Of a stretch of DNA of 64,000 bases, positions 25,798 to 34,105 are shown in pieces. The translations under genes and the position numbers were made by a program. The notes below the pieces were generated by a model. The model did not search any database, was not told the origin of the DNA, and saw only the letters and a list, made by a program, of their open reading frames with translations. Each line of letters starts with the position of its first letter. Position 1 is the stretch's first letter. The DNA comes from Limnohabitans kasalickyi (GTDB lineage Bacteria > Pseudomonadota > Gammaproteobacteria > Burkholderiales > Burkholderiaceae_C), in assembly GCA_965234325.1 (NCBI GenBank), contig OZ248419.1, forward strand, positions 105,577 to 169,576, in the 5' to 3' direction.

Positions 25798-26283
25798 TCA
25801 GCCAGTGATGAAAGTAGGCCACACGGGCATCTGCAATTTCAGCAGCATGATGAAAGCCAAGTAGCTACCGACTGACAAGATCGTGGCCAAGATCAGCGCT
25901 TCCTTCAGCGAAAAGGTGTCGCCGGCTTTGCTGGCGATGATGACCAAGGCATAGATCGCCAAGATCAAACCCATCGATGGCACCCCAAAGCGGGGTAAAC
26001 CGCCCAACAAAATACCAAAGGCCACGTTGGCACCCAGCACGAACACAATGGGTTTCCAAGCGAACTTGCCCACTTTGTCGCCGTCTTCTGTGTGCTCGAC
26101 GAACGAGTAAAACATGATGAAGGCACCCAATACAGCCAAGCAAACACCCAGCAATAGGGGGAAGTAGCCAGGGCCCATGCGAGCACCGGTACCGACCGTG
26201 TAACTGGTGGCGCCCCAGGCAAAGCCACCACCGACCAATGCGAACATCAGGCCGGAGAAAAAGTCTTTTTGACTTTTGATCAT
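25798..26283 (-). CDS. tctB: Tripartite tricarboxylate transporter, small subunit TctB
   Basis: This 161-residue membrane protein has four predicted helices and the TctB opening (DFFSGLMFALVGGGFAWGA, then the GPGYFPLLLG motif at about 37-46). TctB is the small permease subunit that assembles with TctA. The start at 26283 is followed by a conserved lysine-rich leader MIKSQKD. A 115-base spacer with no obvious terminator separates it from the preceding spermidine synthase-like gene, so it probably has its own promoter. Confidence 0.9.
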   Translation of the reverse strand: MIKSQKDFFSGLMFALVGGGFAWGATSYTVGTGARMGPGYFPLLLGVCLAVLGAFIMFYSFVEHTEDGDKVGKFAWKPIVFVLGANVAFGILLGGLPRFGVPSMGLILAIYALVIIASKAGDTFSLKEALILATILSVGSYLAFIMLLKLQMPVWPTFITG

Positions 26284-26398
26284 TTCGTCTCCTCAAACAA
26301 AACTGCGAAAGTGCGCAAATTGTGAGGGGCTAAAGCCAGACGGGAGATGTGGGTTACACCTACTTTTGAAACCTGAGCGACAAGGGGTAAACCCTAAA

Positions 26399-27163
26399 TC
26401 ATGTGGGCTTCAAGGGTTTGAAAACCCGCAACCACTTGGTCGCTGGCAGGCTAGGCCAACGGGCTTGAATCGCCTCGGCACGGGCCATCAATTCGGCGCG
26501 TTTGACAGACGTTGGTGTGCGTTGGGCCAACACAATGGTGTTGCCCTCACGCGTGGGTTTGAAGGCCCAGAGCGCATCTGCACCAAAAGCAGCCGCCATC
26601 TTTTCCACGCTCTGGTCAAAGCTGGAACTGCGGCCAAACAGGTTGACGGTCATGCAACCGTCATCGGTCAAAAGTTGACGGCAGTCCGCGTAAAACTCGG
26701 CACTGTCGAGCACAGGCGAAGCGGCGTCATGGTCGTACAAATCGACCTGCAAGGCATCAATTTGGCCGCGCCAGTGGTCGTGTTTGGCCACCTCGGCGGC
26801 GTCGCCCAACACCACTTGCAGCTTGGCGCTGTCGGCGGGCAGTTTGAACCACAGGCGACAGGCGGCCACGACTTGTGGGTTGATCTCGATCGCCGTGGTT
26901 TTCATGCGCAATTGCTTGAACGAAAACTTGGTCAACGCCGCCGAGCCCAAACCCAGCTGCATGGCGTGACGCTTGCCCACTTGGTCGATGTCGACGAACA
27001 ACAGCCACGCCATCATGCGTTGCACGTACTCCAGATCAATGTCAAAAGGTTTCTCGATGTTCATCGAGCCTTGCACCCACGGGGTGCCCAAATGCAGATA
27101 ACGGGTGTCGCCGTAATCGGAGAAATTGACCTCGGGGAGTTGGAGTTTTTTCTTGGTCGCCAT
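26399..27163 (-). CDS. Spermidine synthase-like methyltransferase-fold protein
   Basis: This 254-residue protein has a spermidine synthase-type Rossmann fold. The glycine motif MQLGLGSAALTKF is at 68-80, the acidic ribose-binding residue lies in AIEINP (91-96), and a DLYDHDAASP segment at 141-150 replaces the DSTDP-type substrate loop of true aminopropyltransferases. The usual N-terminal YHE substrate motif is not evident, so polyamine synthesis is doubtful. Such SpeE-like proteins are common in Comamonadaceae and have unknown targets. It lies 12 bases after recJ on the same strand, so the two are co-transcribed. Confidence 0.8.
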   Translation of the reverse strand: MATKKKLQLPEVNFSDYGDTRYLHLGTPWVQGSMNIEKPFDIDLEYVQRMMAWLLFVDIDQVGKRHAMQLGLGSAALTKFSFKQLRMKTTAIEINPQVVAACRLWFKLPADSAKLQVVLGDAAEVAKHDHWRGQIDALQVDLYDHDAASPVLDSAEFYADCRQLLTDDGCMTVNLFGRSSSFDQSVEKMAAAFGADALWAFKPTREGNTIVLAQRTPTSVKRAELMARAEAIQARWPSLPATKWLRVFKPLKPT

Positions 27164-27175
27164 GCTGTTCTTTCT

Positions 27176-28885
27176 TTACTCGGCCATGCCTTCAATCACA
27201 AAGCGCACACGTTTGTTGCCTTGCCATTCGTCGGCTTCGAGGCGGAAGGCCAAATGCGCCAAGGCAGGCAGCGGGTCCACGCGACCAAACCAAATGCCAT
27301 CCACGGGCTGCCCTTGGTGGCGCAGCTTCAACGCCAAATGTTTCTCACCGACCAGGCGCTGGCTCACCACCTCAATCTTTTCGCTGAAGGTGGGTGGCGC
27401 AAAGCCTTGGCCCCACACCTCGCGGGCCAGCGTGTCGGCAAGCTCTGGGCGGCGGTACTCGGCCAACAGAGGGCCATCGGTTTCTAAGCGACGTTGCAAG
27501 GTGGCCGCGTCCAGCCACTCAGCGGCGACTTGCTGCAAGGCTTCTTCAAAGGTGGCGAGGTTGTCTTCTTCCAAGGTGCAACCTGCGGCCATGGCGTGCC
27601 CGCCAAAACGCAGCAACACGCCGGGGTGGCGCTTGGCCACCAAGTCCAGCGCATCGCGCAAATGAAAGCCAGGAATGGAGCGGCCCGAACCTTTGAGCTC
27701 ATGCCCCTTGCCCGCCGCTTGGCTGGGCGCGAACACAAACGTAGGGCGGTGGTGCAAATCTTTGAGCTTGGAGGCGACGATGCCCACCACGCCTTCGTGA
27801 AAGTCGGGGTCGAACACACACAGCGCCGAGGGTGGTTCCTCTTCGGGGTCGAACATGTCTTGGGCGAGTTCGAGCGCTTGCTCGCGCATGTCGCCTTCAA
27901 TCTCGCGACGCTCGCGGTTGATGCGGTCGAGCTGGGTGGCCAACTCGGTGGCACGGCCCACATCGTCGGTGGTGAGGCACTCAATGCCCAGCGTCATGTC
28001 GGACAAGCGGCCTGCCGCATTGATGCGTGGCCCCAACGCAAAGCCGAAGTCTTGCGAGGTGCAAGTCGCGCTTTGGCGGCCCGAGGCGACAAACAAGGCG
28101 CTCATGCCAGCCGGGATTTGCCCCTTGCGCACACGCGCCAAACCTTGCGCCACCAAACGGCGGTTGTTGGCGTCGAGCTTGACCACGTCGGCCACCGTCC
28201 CCAAGGCCACCAAGGGCAACAAGGTGTCGAGCTTGGGCTGCTGCTCGGCGGTGAACACACCGCGCTTGCGCAGTTCCGCACGCAGTACCAAGAGCACATA
28301 AAACATCACACCCACACCGGCGAGCGACTTGCTCTCGAAGGTGCAACCGGGCTGGTTGGGGTTGACGATGGCGTCGGCCTCGGGCAGCACAGCGGCTGGC
28401 AAATGGTGGTCCGTCACCAGCACTTGCAAACCCAAGGCACGGGCGGTGGCAACACCATCGACGCTGGCAATGCCGTTGTCCACGGTGATGAGCACGTCCG
28501 CGCCACTGGCTTTGACGCGCTCGGCAATCGGCGGCGTGAGGCCATAGCCATCCACCACACGGTCGGGCACGATGTAGCTGACCTGACGCGCGCCCAGCAA
28601 GCGCAGGCCGCGCACCGCGACGGCGCAGGCGGTGGCGCCATCGCAGTCATAGTCGGCCACGATGCAAAGCTTTTTGTCAGCGGCCATCGCATCAGCCAGC
28701 AACACGGCGGCGGCTTCGATGCCCTTCAAGCTGGTGGGGGGCAGCAAATGCGCCAGCCCAACGTCAAGGGTGGTGGCTTGGCTGATGCCACGCGCTGCAT
28801 ACAAACGCGCCAGCAAGGGGTGCACACCCGCTTGCTCAAGGGCCCAAATGCTGCGTGGCGGCAGGTCACGGGGAATGAATTGCAT
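27176..28885 (-). CDS. recJ: Single-stranded-DNA-specific exonuclease RecJ
   Basis: This 569-residue DHH-superfamily 5'-3' ssDNA exonuclease acts in RecF-pathway recombination and mismatch repair. Motif I VADYDCDGA at 77-84, VDNG at 135-138 and DHH at 159-161 provide the manganese ligands. The DHHA1 domain carries GGHAMAAGC at about 397-405, and the C-terminal OB-fold follows. Length is normal (E. coli 577). It begins three bases after the RpfE-like gene stop, so they form one operon, and is followed by the SpeE-like gene. Confidence 0.95.
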   Translation of the reverse strand: MQFIPRDLPPRSIWALEQAGVHPLLARLYAARGISQATTLDVGLAHLLPPTSLKGIEAAAVLLADAMAADKKLCIVADYDCDGATACAVAVRGLRLLGARQVSYIVPDRVVDGYGLTPPIAERVKASGADVLITVDNGIASVDGVATARALGLQVLVTDHHLPAAVLPEADAIVNPNQPGCTFESKSLAGVGVMFYVLLVLRAELRKRGVFTAEQQPKLDTLLPLVALGTVADVVKLDANNRRLVAQGLARVRKGQIPAGMSALFVASGRQSATCTSQDFGFALGPRINAAGRLSDMTLGIECLTTDDVGRATELATQLDRINRERREIEGDMREQALELAQDMFDPEEEPPSALCVFDPDFHEGVVGIVASKLKDLHHRPTFVFAPSQAAGKGHELKGSGRSIPGFHLRDALDLVAKRHPGVLLRFGGHAMAAGCTLEEDNLATFEEALQQVAAEWLDAATLQRRLETDGPLLAEYRRPELADTLAREVWGQGFAPPTFSEKIEVVSQRLVGEKHLALKLRHQGQPVDGIWFGRVDPLPALAHLAFRLEADEWQGNKRVRFVIEGMAE

Positions 28886-28888
28886 GGC

Positions 28889-29962
28889 TCAGTCTTTCAA
28901 AGGCTCAACGGCCAACACGGTGTCTAAAGAAATCGGGGCGAAGCGCTGGCGTACGCGCTGCCAAAGGGTGGGTGCGGCGCTGTCGTAAACCTGAAATTCA
29001 TGTTCGCCGCACAGCACCAAACGCTGGGGCTCACCCGCTGCCACGCGCGCCAACAAGGGGGCGATGACCTCGGCATCCACGGCTTGCCACGCCTCCAGCC
29101 AACCGATGAAGTCTTGCTGCAAGGCACTGCTGCGCAGGGTCTGAACCACGGTGGGCGCTTGACGCACAAGCTTTGCATCTGGCAAAGCGCCCGTGCCGTG
29201 CACCCAAAATGAGTTGATGGTCAAACGGCGGTTGTCGTTGACGGAATGGGTGTAGAGCAACATTTGCATTTCGTTTTGCAAACGACGCACCAACTGTGCC
29301 GCGGGGCTCAAACGCTCCGCCCCTGTTTCGCAGCCCACCAACCACGGGTCGATGTTGCGGCCAATTACGCGATCCAAACTCGCCGTGCGCAGCTCGGCGA
29401 ATAAGGGTGATCGCGCCAGCCATTGGCCGGGTTTGTAGAAGAATAAGTCGATGCCGTCTTCCGCAAAAAACGGCTGCATGGCCTTGAACAACAGGGCATC
29501 GGTGTCGGCGTCTAGCGCCAAATGCGCGGGGTCGCCCAAGGTCACTTGGCCGTTGCTGACGTGCCAATTGCACAGACTGATGAAGGCCCAAGCAGAAGGC
29601 AGCACTGGGGATGCTGAATTGGTGTGAGTCTCTGGGGCTTGATGTGGAGTGCCTGAATGGGCTTGTATGGCCGCCAAACCCTGCTCTGCCGCCGCACGCG
29701 CCGCCCACGGCAACCCGCCATCCACCATCGGCCAACCCAAAAGCTGCCCCCAAGCCCGCTCATGCGGGGGCGTCAAGGTGGCGAGCAAGGGTTCAGTGGG
29801 CGCGTCAACCGCCACCGCCACGCGTTGGGATTGCGTCAACCATTGACGCAGGTGGGGCAGCGCTTGCTGGGCCAAGACACCCGCTTCGGGGCCTTGGGCC
29901 GACCAAAGCGAGAACGGCAGCAGCGTGGTGGAGCGCGGGGAATCAAAAATCTCAAGGGGCAT
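28889..29962 (-). CDS. RpfE-like conserved protein (COG4255 type)
   Basis: This 357-residue protein starts MPLEIFDSPRSTTLLPFSLWS. It has an N-terminal alpha/beta part, a poorly conserved low-complexity stretch near 105-120, and a well-formed C-terminal half with DGIDLFFYKPGQWLARSP and SVNDNRRLTINSFWVHGTG. This pattern and its place just before recJ match the RpfE-type protein that neighbours recJ in Xanthomonas. Its biochemical role is not established, and annotations vary between regulatory protein and phosphoglycerate-mutase-like. The frame is open to 30487, but the extension is antisense to lolC, so 29962 is used. Confidence 0.8.
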   Translation of the reverse strand: MPLEIFDSPRSTTLLPFSLWSAQGPEAGVLAQQALPHLRQWLTQSQRVAVAVDAPTEPLLATLTPPHERAWGQLLGWPMVDGGLPWAARAAAEQGLAAIQAHSGTPHQAPETHTNSASPVLPSAWAFISLCNWHVSNGQVTLGDPAHLALDADTDALLFKAMQPFFAEDGIDLFFYKPGQWLARSPLFAELRTASLDRVIGRNIDPWLVGCETGAERLSPAAQLVRRLQNEMQMLLYTHSVNDNRRLTINSFWVHGTGALPDAKLVRQAPTVVQTLRSSALQQDFIGWLEAWQAVDAEVIAPLLARVAAGEPQRLVLCGEHEFQVYDSAAPTLWQRVRQRFAPISLDTVLAVEPLKD

Positions 29963-30064
29963 GGGCCTGATTGTCCGTGATGGACAGCCCAGCGAGGTTT
30001 GTCGCCACCCGCGCATGCGGTGCGCCATGGGGGCAATCAGCCCAGTGACACAATGACGCTCGTC

Positions 30065-31336
30065 ATGAACAGCACCTCCTCCAAACTCCCCTACGAACTT
30101 CTGATCGGCTGGCGCTACACGCGCGCAGGCCGAGTGGCAGGGCGCAATGGCTTTATTTCCTTCATCTCGGGCGTGTCCATGCTGGGCATCGCGCTGGGCG
30201 TGGCGGCCCTCATCATCGTGTTGAGCGTGATGAACGGCTTTCAAAAAGAAGTGCGCGACCGCATGCTGGCCGTGGTGGCCCACATTGAATTGCTCTCGAC
30301 GGGTGGCGAAGGCTTTGCCGATGTGAATGCGGTCATGGCCCAAGCCAAGCGCAACGCCTCCGTCGTGGCTGCCGCGCCGTTTGTGGCGCAGCAAGCCCTG
30401 ATGGCGCGTGGCGACGACATGCGCGGGGCCTTGGTGCGCGGCATTGAACCCGAGCTCGAAACCCAAGTGACCGACTTCACCCTGCAACTGCCGCCCGACG
30501 TGCGAAGCGCCTTAACGGCGGGCAGCTTCAACGTGGTGCTGGGCGGTGAACTGGCCCATGCCTTGGGCGTGCGCGTGGGCGACCGCGTGACGCTGGTGGC
30601 CCCTGGCGGCCAAGTGACGCCCGCGGGCGTGATGCCACGATTGAAACAATTGAATGTCGCCGGTCTGTTTGACTCTGGCCATTACGAATACGACGCCACC
30701 TTGGTGCTGATGCACATTGAGGACGCGCAGCGCATCTTCCGCCTTGAAGCGCCCAGCGGCGTGCGCCTCAAACTCAAAGACGGCCAACAAGCGCGCAGCG
30801 TGGCCAGCGAATTGGCCGTGAGCTTCGGCCCAGACGTGATCGTGCGCGATTGGACCCGCCAAAACCGCACCTGGTTTGCAGCGGTGCAGGTGGAAAAACG
30901 CATGATGTTCATCATCCTCACCCTCATTGTGGCGGTGGCGGCGTTCAACCTCGTCACCACCTTGGTCATGACGGTGACCGACAAACGCGCCGACATCGCC
31001 ATCTTGCGCACCTTGGGTGCCAGCCCGCGCAGCATCATGGCCATTTTTGTGGTGCAAGGCGCGACCGTTGGCGTGCTCGGCACCTTGGGCGGATTGCTGA
31101 TGGGGCTGGGCGTGGCCTGCAACATCGACGTGATCGTGCCCGCCATTGAAAACGCGCTGGGTGCGAGCTTTTTGCCGCGTGACATTTACCTCATCAGCCG
31201 CATGCCCAGCGACCCACAAGCCGCCGACATTTGGCCCATCGCCTTGATTTCGTTAGCAATGGCTTTTGTGGCCACGATTTACCCGAGCTGGCGCGCCAGC
31301 CGCATCAACCCCGCACAGGCGCTGCGCTATGAATAA
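30065..31336 (+). CDS. lolC: Lipoprotein-releasing ABC transporter permease LolC/E
   Basis: This 423-residue protein has the LolC/E architecture: a cytoplasmic start (YELLIGWRYTRAG), a first helix at about 27-50 (FISGVSMLGIALGVAALIIV), a large periplasmic domain at about 60-270, and three helices near the C-terminus in the FtsX/MacB-like core (TLIVAVAAFNLVTTLVMTV at about 286). With LolD it extracts outer-membrane lipoproteins from the inner membrane and hands them to LolA. A single permease gene with lolD suggests a homodimeric LolF-type or LolC-only arrangement. A start at 30053 is also possible. Confidence 0.92.
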   Translation: MNSTSSKLPYELLIGWRYTRAGRVAGRNGFISFISGVSMLGIALGVAALIIVLSVMNGFQKEVRDRMLAVVAHIELLSTGGEGFADVNAVMAQAKRNASVVAAAPFVAQQALMARGDDMRGALVRGIEPELETQVTDFTLQLPPDVRSALTAGSFNVVLGGELAHALGVRVGDRVTLVAPGGQVTPAGVMPRLKQLNVAGLFDSGHYEYDATLVLMHIEDAQRIFRLEAPSGVRLKLKDGQQARSVASELAVSFGPDVIVRDWTRQNRTWFAAVQVEKRMMFIILTLIVAVAAFNLVTTLVMTVTDKRADIAILRTLGASPRSIMAIFVVQGATVGVLGTLGGLLMGLGVACNIDVIVPAIENALGASFLPRDIYLISRMPSDPQAADIWPIALISLAMAFVATIYPSWRASRINPAQALRYE

Positions 31337-32045
31337 AGAACACAGTGCCATGAACCCAGCCATGCACGCCACCCCACCCGTGTTGACCGCCCGCAACCTG
31401 AGCCGCCGTTTCACGGAAGGCCCCTTGGATGTGACGGTGCTGCAAAACATTCACCTCGACATTCACGCGGGCGAAACCGTGGCCATCGTCGGCACCTCGG
31501 GCTCGGGCAAAAGCACGCTGCTGCATGTGTTGGGCGGCTTGGACACGCCCAGCACGGGACGCGTGTCGCTCATGGGCCGCGATTTGCAAGGCCTGAGCGC
31601 CACCGAGCTGGGCGATTTGCGCAACCAGCATTTGGGCTTTGTCTACCAGTTTCATCACCTCTTGCCCGAATTCACCGCGCTCGACAACGTGGCCATGCCT
31701 CTGTGGATTCGCCGTATAGACCGCGCAGCCGCCAGCGCGCAAGCGCAAGCCATGTTGGAAGCTGTGGGCCTGGGCGCACGCCTGCACCACCGCCCCTCCG
31801 AGTTGTCGGGTGGCGAACGTCAGCGCGTGGCCATTGCGCGCGCCTTGGTCACCCGCCCAGCGTGTGTGCTGGCCGACGAGCCCACAGGCAACCTGGACCG
31901 CCACACCGCCGACCAAGTGTTCGCCCTGATGCTTCAATTGGCCAGCGACCAAGGTACAGCCTTTGTGCTGGTCACCCACGACGCGAGCTTGGCCGCCCGC
32001 TGCGACCGACAATTGCAACTCAGCCTCGGCCAACTGTCGCAATGA
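31329..32045 (+). CDS. lolD: Lipoprotein-releasing system ATPase LolD
   Basis: This 238-residue ABC ATPase has Walker A GTSGSGKS at 55-62, the signature LSGGERQRVAIARAL, and Walker B CVLADEPTGNLD. The Q-loop reads FVYQFHHLLPEFTALDNVAMP, characteristic of LolD/MacB-type ATPases. It powers lipoprotein release by the adjacent permease. The ATG at 31329 overlaps the end of lolC by eight bases, so translation is coupled. A long upstream frame within lolC is ignored. Confidence 0.94.
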   Translation: MNKEHSAMNPAMHATPPVLTARNLSRRFTEGPLDVTVLQNIHLDIHAGETVAIVGTSGSGKSTLLHVLGGLDTPSTGRVSLMGRDLQGLSATELGDLRNQHLGFVYQFHHLLPEFTALDNVAMPLWIRRIDRAAASAQAQAMLEAVGLGARLHHRPSELSGGERQRVAIARALVTRPACVLADEPTGNLDRHTADQVFALMLQLASDQGTAFVLVTHDASLAARCDRQLQLSLGQLSQ

Positions 32046-32122
32046 AACAACAAAGTTAACAATTTCAATTAAATTTAATACTTAGTAGTACTTTGTGATT
32101 TTTTTAGTGTCTAATTCGTTAC

Positions 32123-32467
32123 ATGGACGGATTCAAAGACTTTTACGCAGTGCTGGGCGTGGCCCCCGCGGCAGCCCCCGAGGTGATTCGGGCGGCCTAC
32201 CGTGCATTGGCATTGCGTCACCACCCCGATCGCCACGCGCACCGCGCGATGGACGGCTCGGTGATGGCCGGTCTGAACAAAGCCTACGAAATCTTGTCGT
32301 GCCCCGTGCGCCGTCGTGCTTACGACCAATGGCGTCACAGCGTGCACATCCAGTTCGCGGCTGAGCGCATCAACGCCTACCAAAGCCAAATCGGGCCCGC
32401 ACACCGCACAGCGCCGGTGGTGTTGACCACGTACGACCGACGCGGTCGTTTGCACGCTTACGCTTAA
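32123..32467 (+). CDS. Small J-domain (DnaJ-like) protein
   Basis: This 114-residue protein is almost entirely a J domain: FYAVLGVAPAAAPEVIRAAYRALAL, then the HPD tripeptide at 34-36 that stimulates DnaK ATPase, and NKAYEILSCPVRRRAYD (53-69), the fourth helix. The last 45 residues end in the basic RRGRLHAYA. It lacks the Gly/Phe, zinc and client-binding domains of DnaJ, so it is a type III-like co-chaperone or a regulator that recruits DnaK. It lies 78 bases after lolD behind a very AT-rich spacer that probably holds its own promoter. The partner is unknown. Confidence 0.87.
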   Translation: MDGFKDFYAVLGVAPAAAPEVIRAAYRALALRHHPDRHAHRAMDGSVMAGLNKAYEILSCPVRRRAYDQWRHSVHIQFAAERINAYQSQIGPAHRTAPVVLTTYDRRGRLHAYA

Positions 32468-32491
32468 AACACTGCGTCGCGGGGCACTGGA

Positions 32492-33388
32492 TTAGCCATT
32501 GAACAAACGCCCACGCGCGTTTTGCGTGATGGCCGCCACACACGGGTGGCTGATGCGTCGCTCCACCGACACCGCAAAAAACTCCTCCACCAGCTCGTCG
32601 CTTCGGCCCAGCACCTCCACGCCGTAATGCGCCACGGTTTCATCTTCCAAGATCGTGGGTGACATGAACACACCGCGGCCTTCACGCCCAAAAGCGGTCA
32701 TCAACGCGCCGTCGTCAAACTCGCCCACCACCCGAGGGTGCAGGTGGTGCTTGGCCAGCCAGCCCTCCAACTGCTGACGTACCGAGGAGGCAGCGCCCTG
32801 AATCAGCATGGGGGCGTTGTGCAAGCATTGTGGAAACTCCCCTTGCAACGACGCTTTGAGGGCGGGTGTGCAGAAAAAGCTCATGGGCGTGGTGCCCAAG
32901 GCATGGTTGAAGGCCTTCACACTGATGCGCCGTGACAGGGGCTCATCGGCAATCACCAAGTCAAGGCGGTGCAGGGCCAACTGGGCCAAAAGATCAGGAA
33001 ACTTGCCCTCGCTGCCAATCAAGCGCACGGGCTGTGCCATCGACATGGCAGGTTCTAACAAGCGGTACGCGACTGACTTGGCCACAGAATCGGCCACACC
33101 GACCCGAAAATCTAAGATTTGGGTCTCATTGTTGGCTTGGCGCATGGCATTTTGAAGCTCAGCGCCTAAGTTAAAAATACCATCGGCGTAGCCCAACGCG
33201 GTCCGCCCAGCGTCGGTCAACTCCAATTGGCGGCCATTTTTTCGAAACAACTGCCGACCTAAGCTGTCCTCCAGCAATTTGATTTGACCTGACAGGGTTT
33301 GGGGGGTGGTGTGCAGCTGCTCGCCAGCACGCATCACGCCGCCGGCACGGGCCGTGACCCAAAAATAGTAGAGGTGCTTGAAATTCAT
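32492..33388 (-). CDS. nhaR: LysR-family transcriptional activator NhaR
   Basis: This 298-residue regulator starts MNFKHLYYFWVTARAGGV, with a helix-turn-helix at about 18-37 (MRAGEQLHTTPQTLSGQIKL). The rest is a LysR effector domain with the NhaR-type stretch IADEPLSRRISVKAFNHALG. In E. coli NhaR senses Na+ and activates nhaA and osmC. The target here is unknown, and no nhaA lies in the window. It is convergent with the J-domain gene and divergent from the Rrf2-type regulator. A perfect inverted repeat with T-N11-A spacing lies 18 bases upstream of its start. Confidence 0.9.
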   Translation of the reverse strand: MNFKHLYYFWVTARAGGVMRAGEQLHTTPQTLSGQIKLLEDSLGRQLFRKNGRQLELTDAGRTALGYADGIFNLGAELQNAMRQANNETQILDFRVGVADSVAKSVAYRLLEPAMSMAQPVRLIGSEGKFPDLLAQLALHRLDLVIADEPLSRRISVKAFNHALGTTPMSFFCTPALKASLQGEFPQCLHNAPMLIQGAASSVRQQLEGWLAKHHLHPRVVGEFDDGALMTAFGREGRGVFMSPTILEDETVAHYGVEVLGRSDELVEEFFAVSVERRISHPCVAAITQNARGRLFNG

Positions 33389-33405
33389 CGCTAATGTGCT
33401 GATTG

Positions 33406-33420
33406 TTCGTTTTTAACGAA
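33406..33420. promoter_or_regulatory. Candidate LysR-type operator upstream of nhaR
   Basis: The 15-base sequence TTCGTTTTTAACGAA is a perfect inverted repeat (6-bp arms, 3-base centre) and contains the T-N11-A pattern of LysR boxes. It lies in the intergenic region shared by nhaR and the Rrf2-type gene, 18 bases before the nhaR start, a common place for autoregulation. Confidence 0.5.
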
Positions 33421-33469
33421 GATATTAAACCAAAAATACGAATTTACACGAAGTGTTTTCCAGCTTAAA

Positions 33470-33504
33470 GTTCGTCCATCAAGCATTTTTGGCTTGTATC
33501 GAAC
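33470..33504 (+). promoter_or_regulatory. Nested inverted repeats in the leader of the Rrf2-type gene
   Basis: Outer arms GTTCG (33470-33474) and CGAAC (33500-33504) enclose inner arms CAAGC (33480-33484) and GCTTG (33492-33496). The structure ends directly before the AAAGGAG ribosome-binding site. It could be an operator for autoregulation or an RNA hairpin affecting translation. Confidence 0.4.
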
Positions 33505-33517
33505 AAAGGAGTTTGAG

Positions 33518-34048
33518 ATGCGTTTAAGTACCAAAAGCAGATTTGCCGTCACCGCCATGATCGATGTGGCATTGCGCGAGACCCAAGGTCCCGTGGCCTT
33601 GGCCGCCATCAGCGCACGTCAACACATCTCGCTGTCTTACTTGGAACAGCTTTTCAGCAAATTGCGCAAAGCTTCGCTCGTCGAAAGCACCCGAGGCCCA
33701 GGAGGCGGCTACACCTTAGCCCGACACGCCCAAGCGGTCACCGTGGCCGACATCATCGGCGCAGTGGATGCAGATGGCAGCAGCAAACCCTACCAACAAG
33801 AGGGCGTCGATGGCAGCAGTTTGCTGACCCACGATCTTTGGGACAACCTGAACCAAAAAATGGTGGATCACCTGTCGTCCATTACGTTGCACCAGCTGAT
33901 GCAAGAAACGCTGGCCAAAGGGGCAAATGTCGAACTTCGCCCTGCCAACAAACGCGGCATTTTTACGCAACGCGACAAGGCAACGTTCAAAGTCAATGCA
34001 CCGAACTCGGTGTTCGCCTTGGGCGGCAACTGGGTACCGTCGCGTTAA
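33518..34048 (+). CDS. Rrf2/IscR-like regulator lacking cluster cysteines
   Basis: This 176-residue protein is clearly IscR-like. MRLSTKSRFAVTAMIDVAL at 1-19, SLSYLEQLFSKLRKASLV at 38-55 and STRGPGGGYTLAR at 57-69 form the winged helix of Rrf2 factors. In E. coli IscR, Cys92, Cys98, Cys104 and His107 bind a 2Fe-2S cluster. Aligned positions here are Lys90, Gly96, Leu102 and His105, and the protein contains no cysteine at all. It therefore cannot hold a Cys-ligated cluster and resembles constitutive apo-IscR or a sensor of another signal. No isc genes are nearby. The ATG at 33518 has an AAAGGAG site upstream. Confidence 0.9.
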   Translation: MRLSTKSRFAVTAMIDVALRETQGPVALAAISARQHISLSYLEQLFSKLRKASLVESTRGPGGGYTLARHAQAVTVADIIGAVDADGSSKPYQQEGVDGSSLLTHDLWDNLNQKMVDHLSSITLHQLMQETLAKGANVELRPANKRGIFTQRDKATFKVNAPNSVFALGGNWVPSR

Positions 34049-34105
34049 CTCACCTCAGCGCCGTCACGGCTGGCGCGCCTTCTCGGGTTTGGTACGCTGT
34101 GCCTC

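Noticed and set aside
27494..28927. 477-codon open frame opposite recJ
   Set aside because: Antisense shadow of recJ with repetitive His/Gly composition. recJ has all catalytic motifs.
29963..30487. 175-codon upstream extension of the RpfE-like gene
   Set aside because: It overlaps lolC in antisense and lacks similarity. The family starts at MPLEIFDSP.
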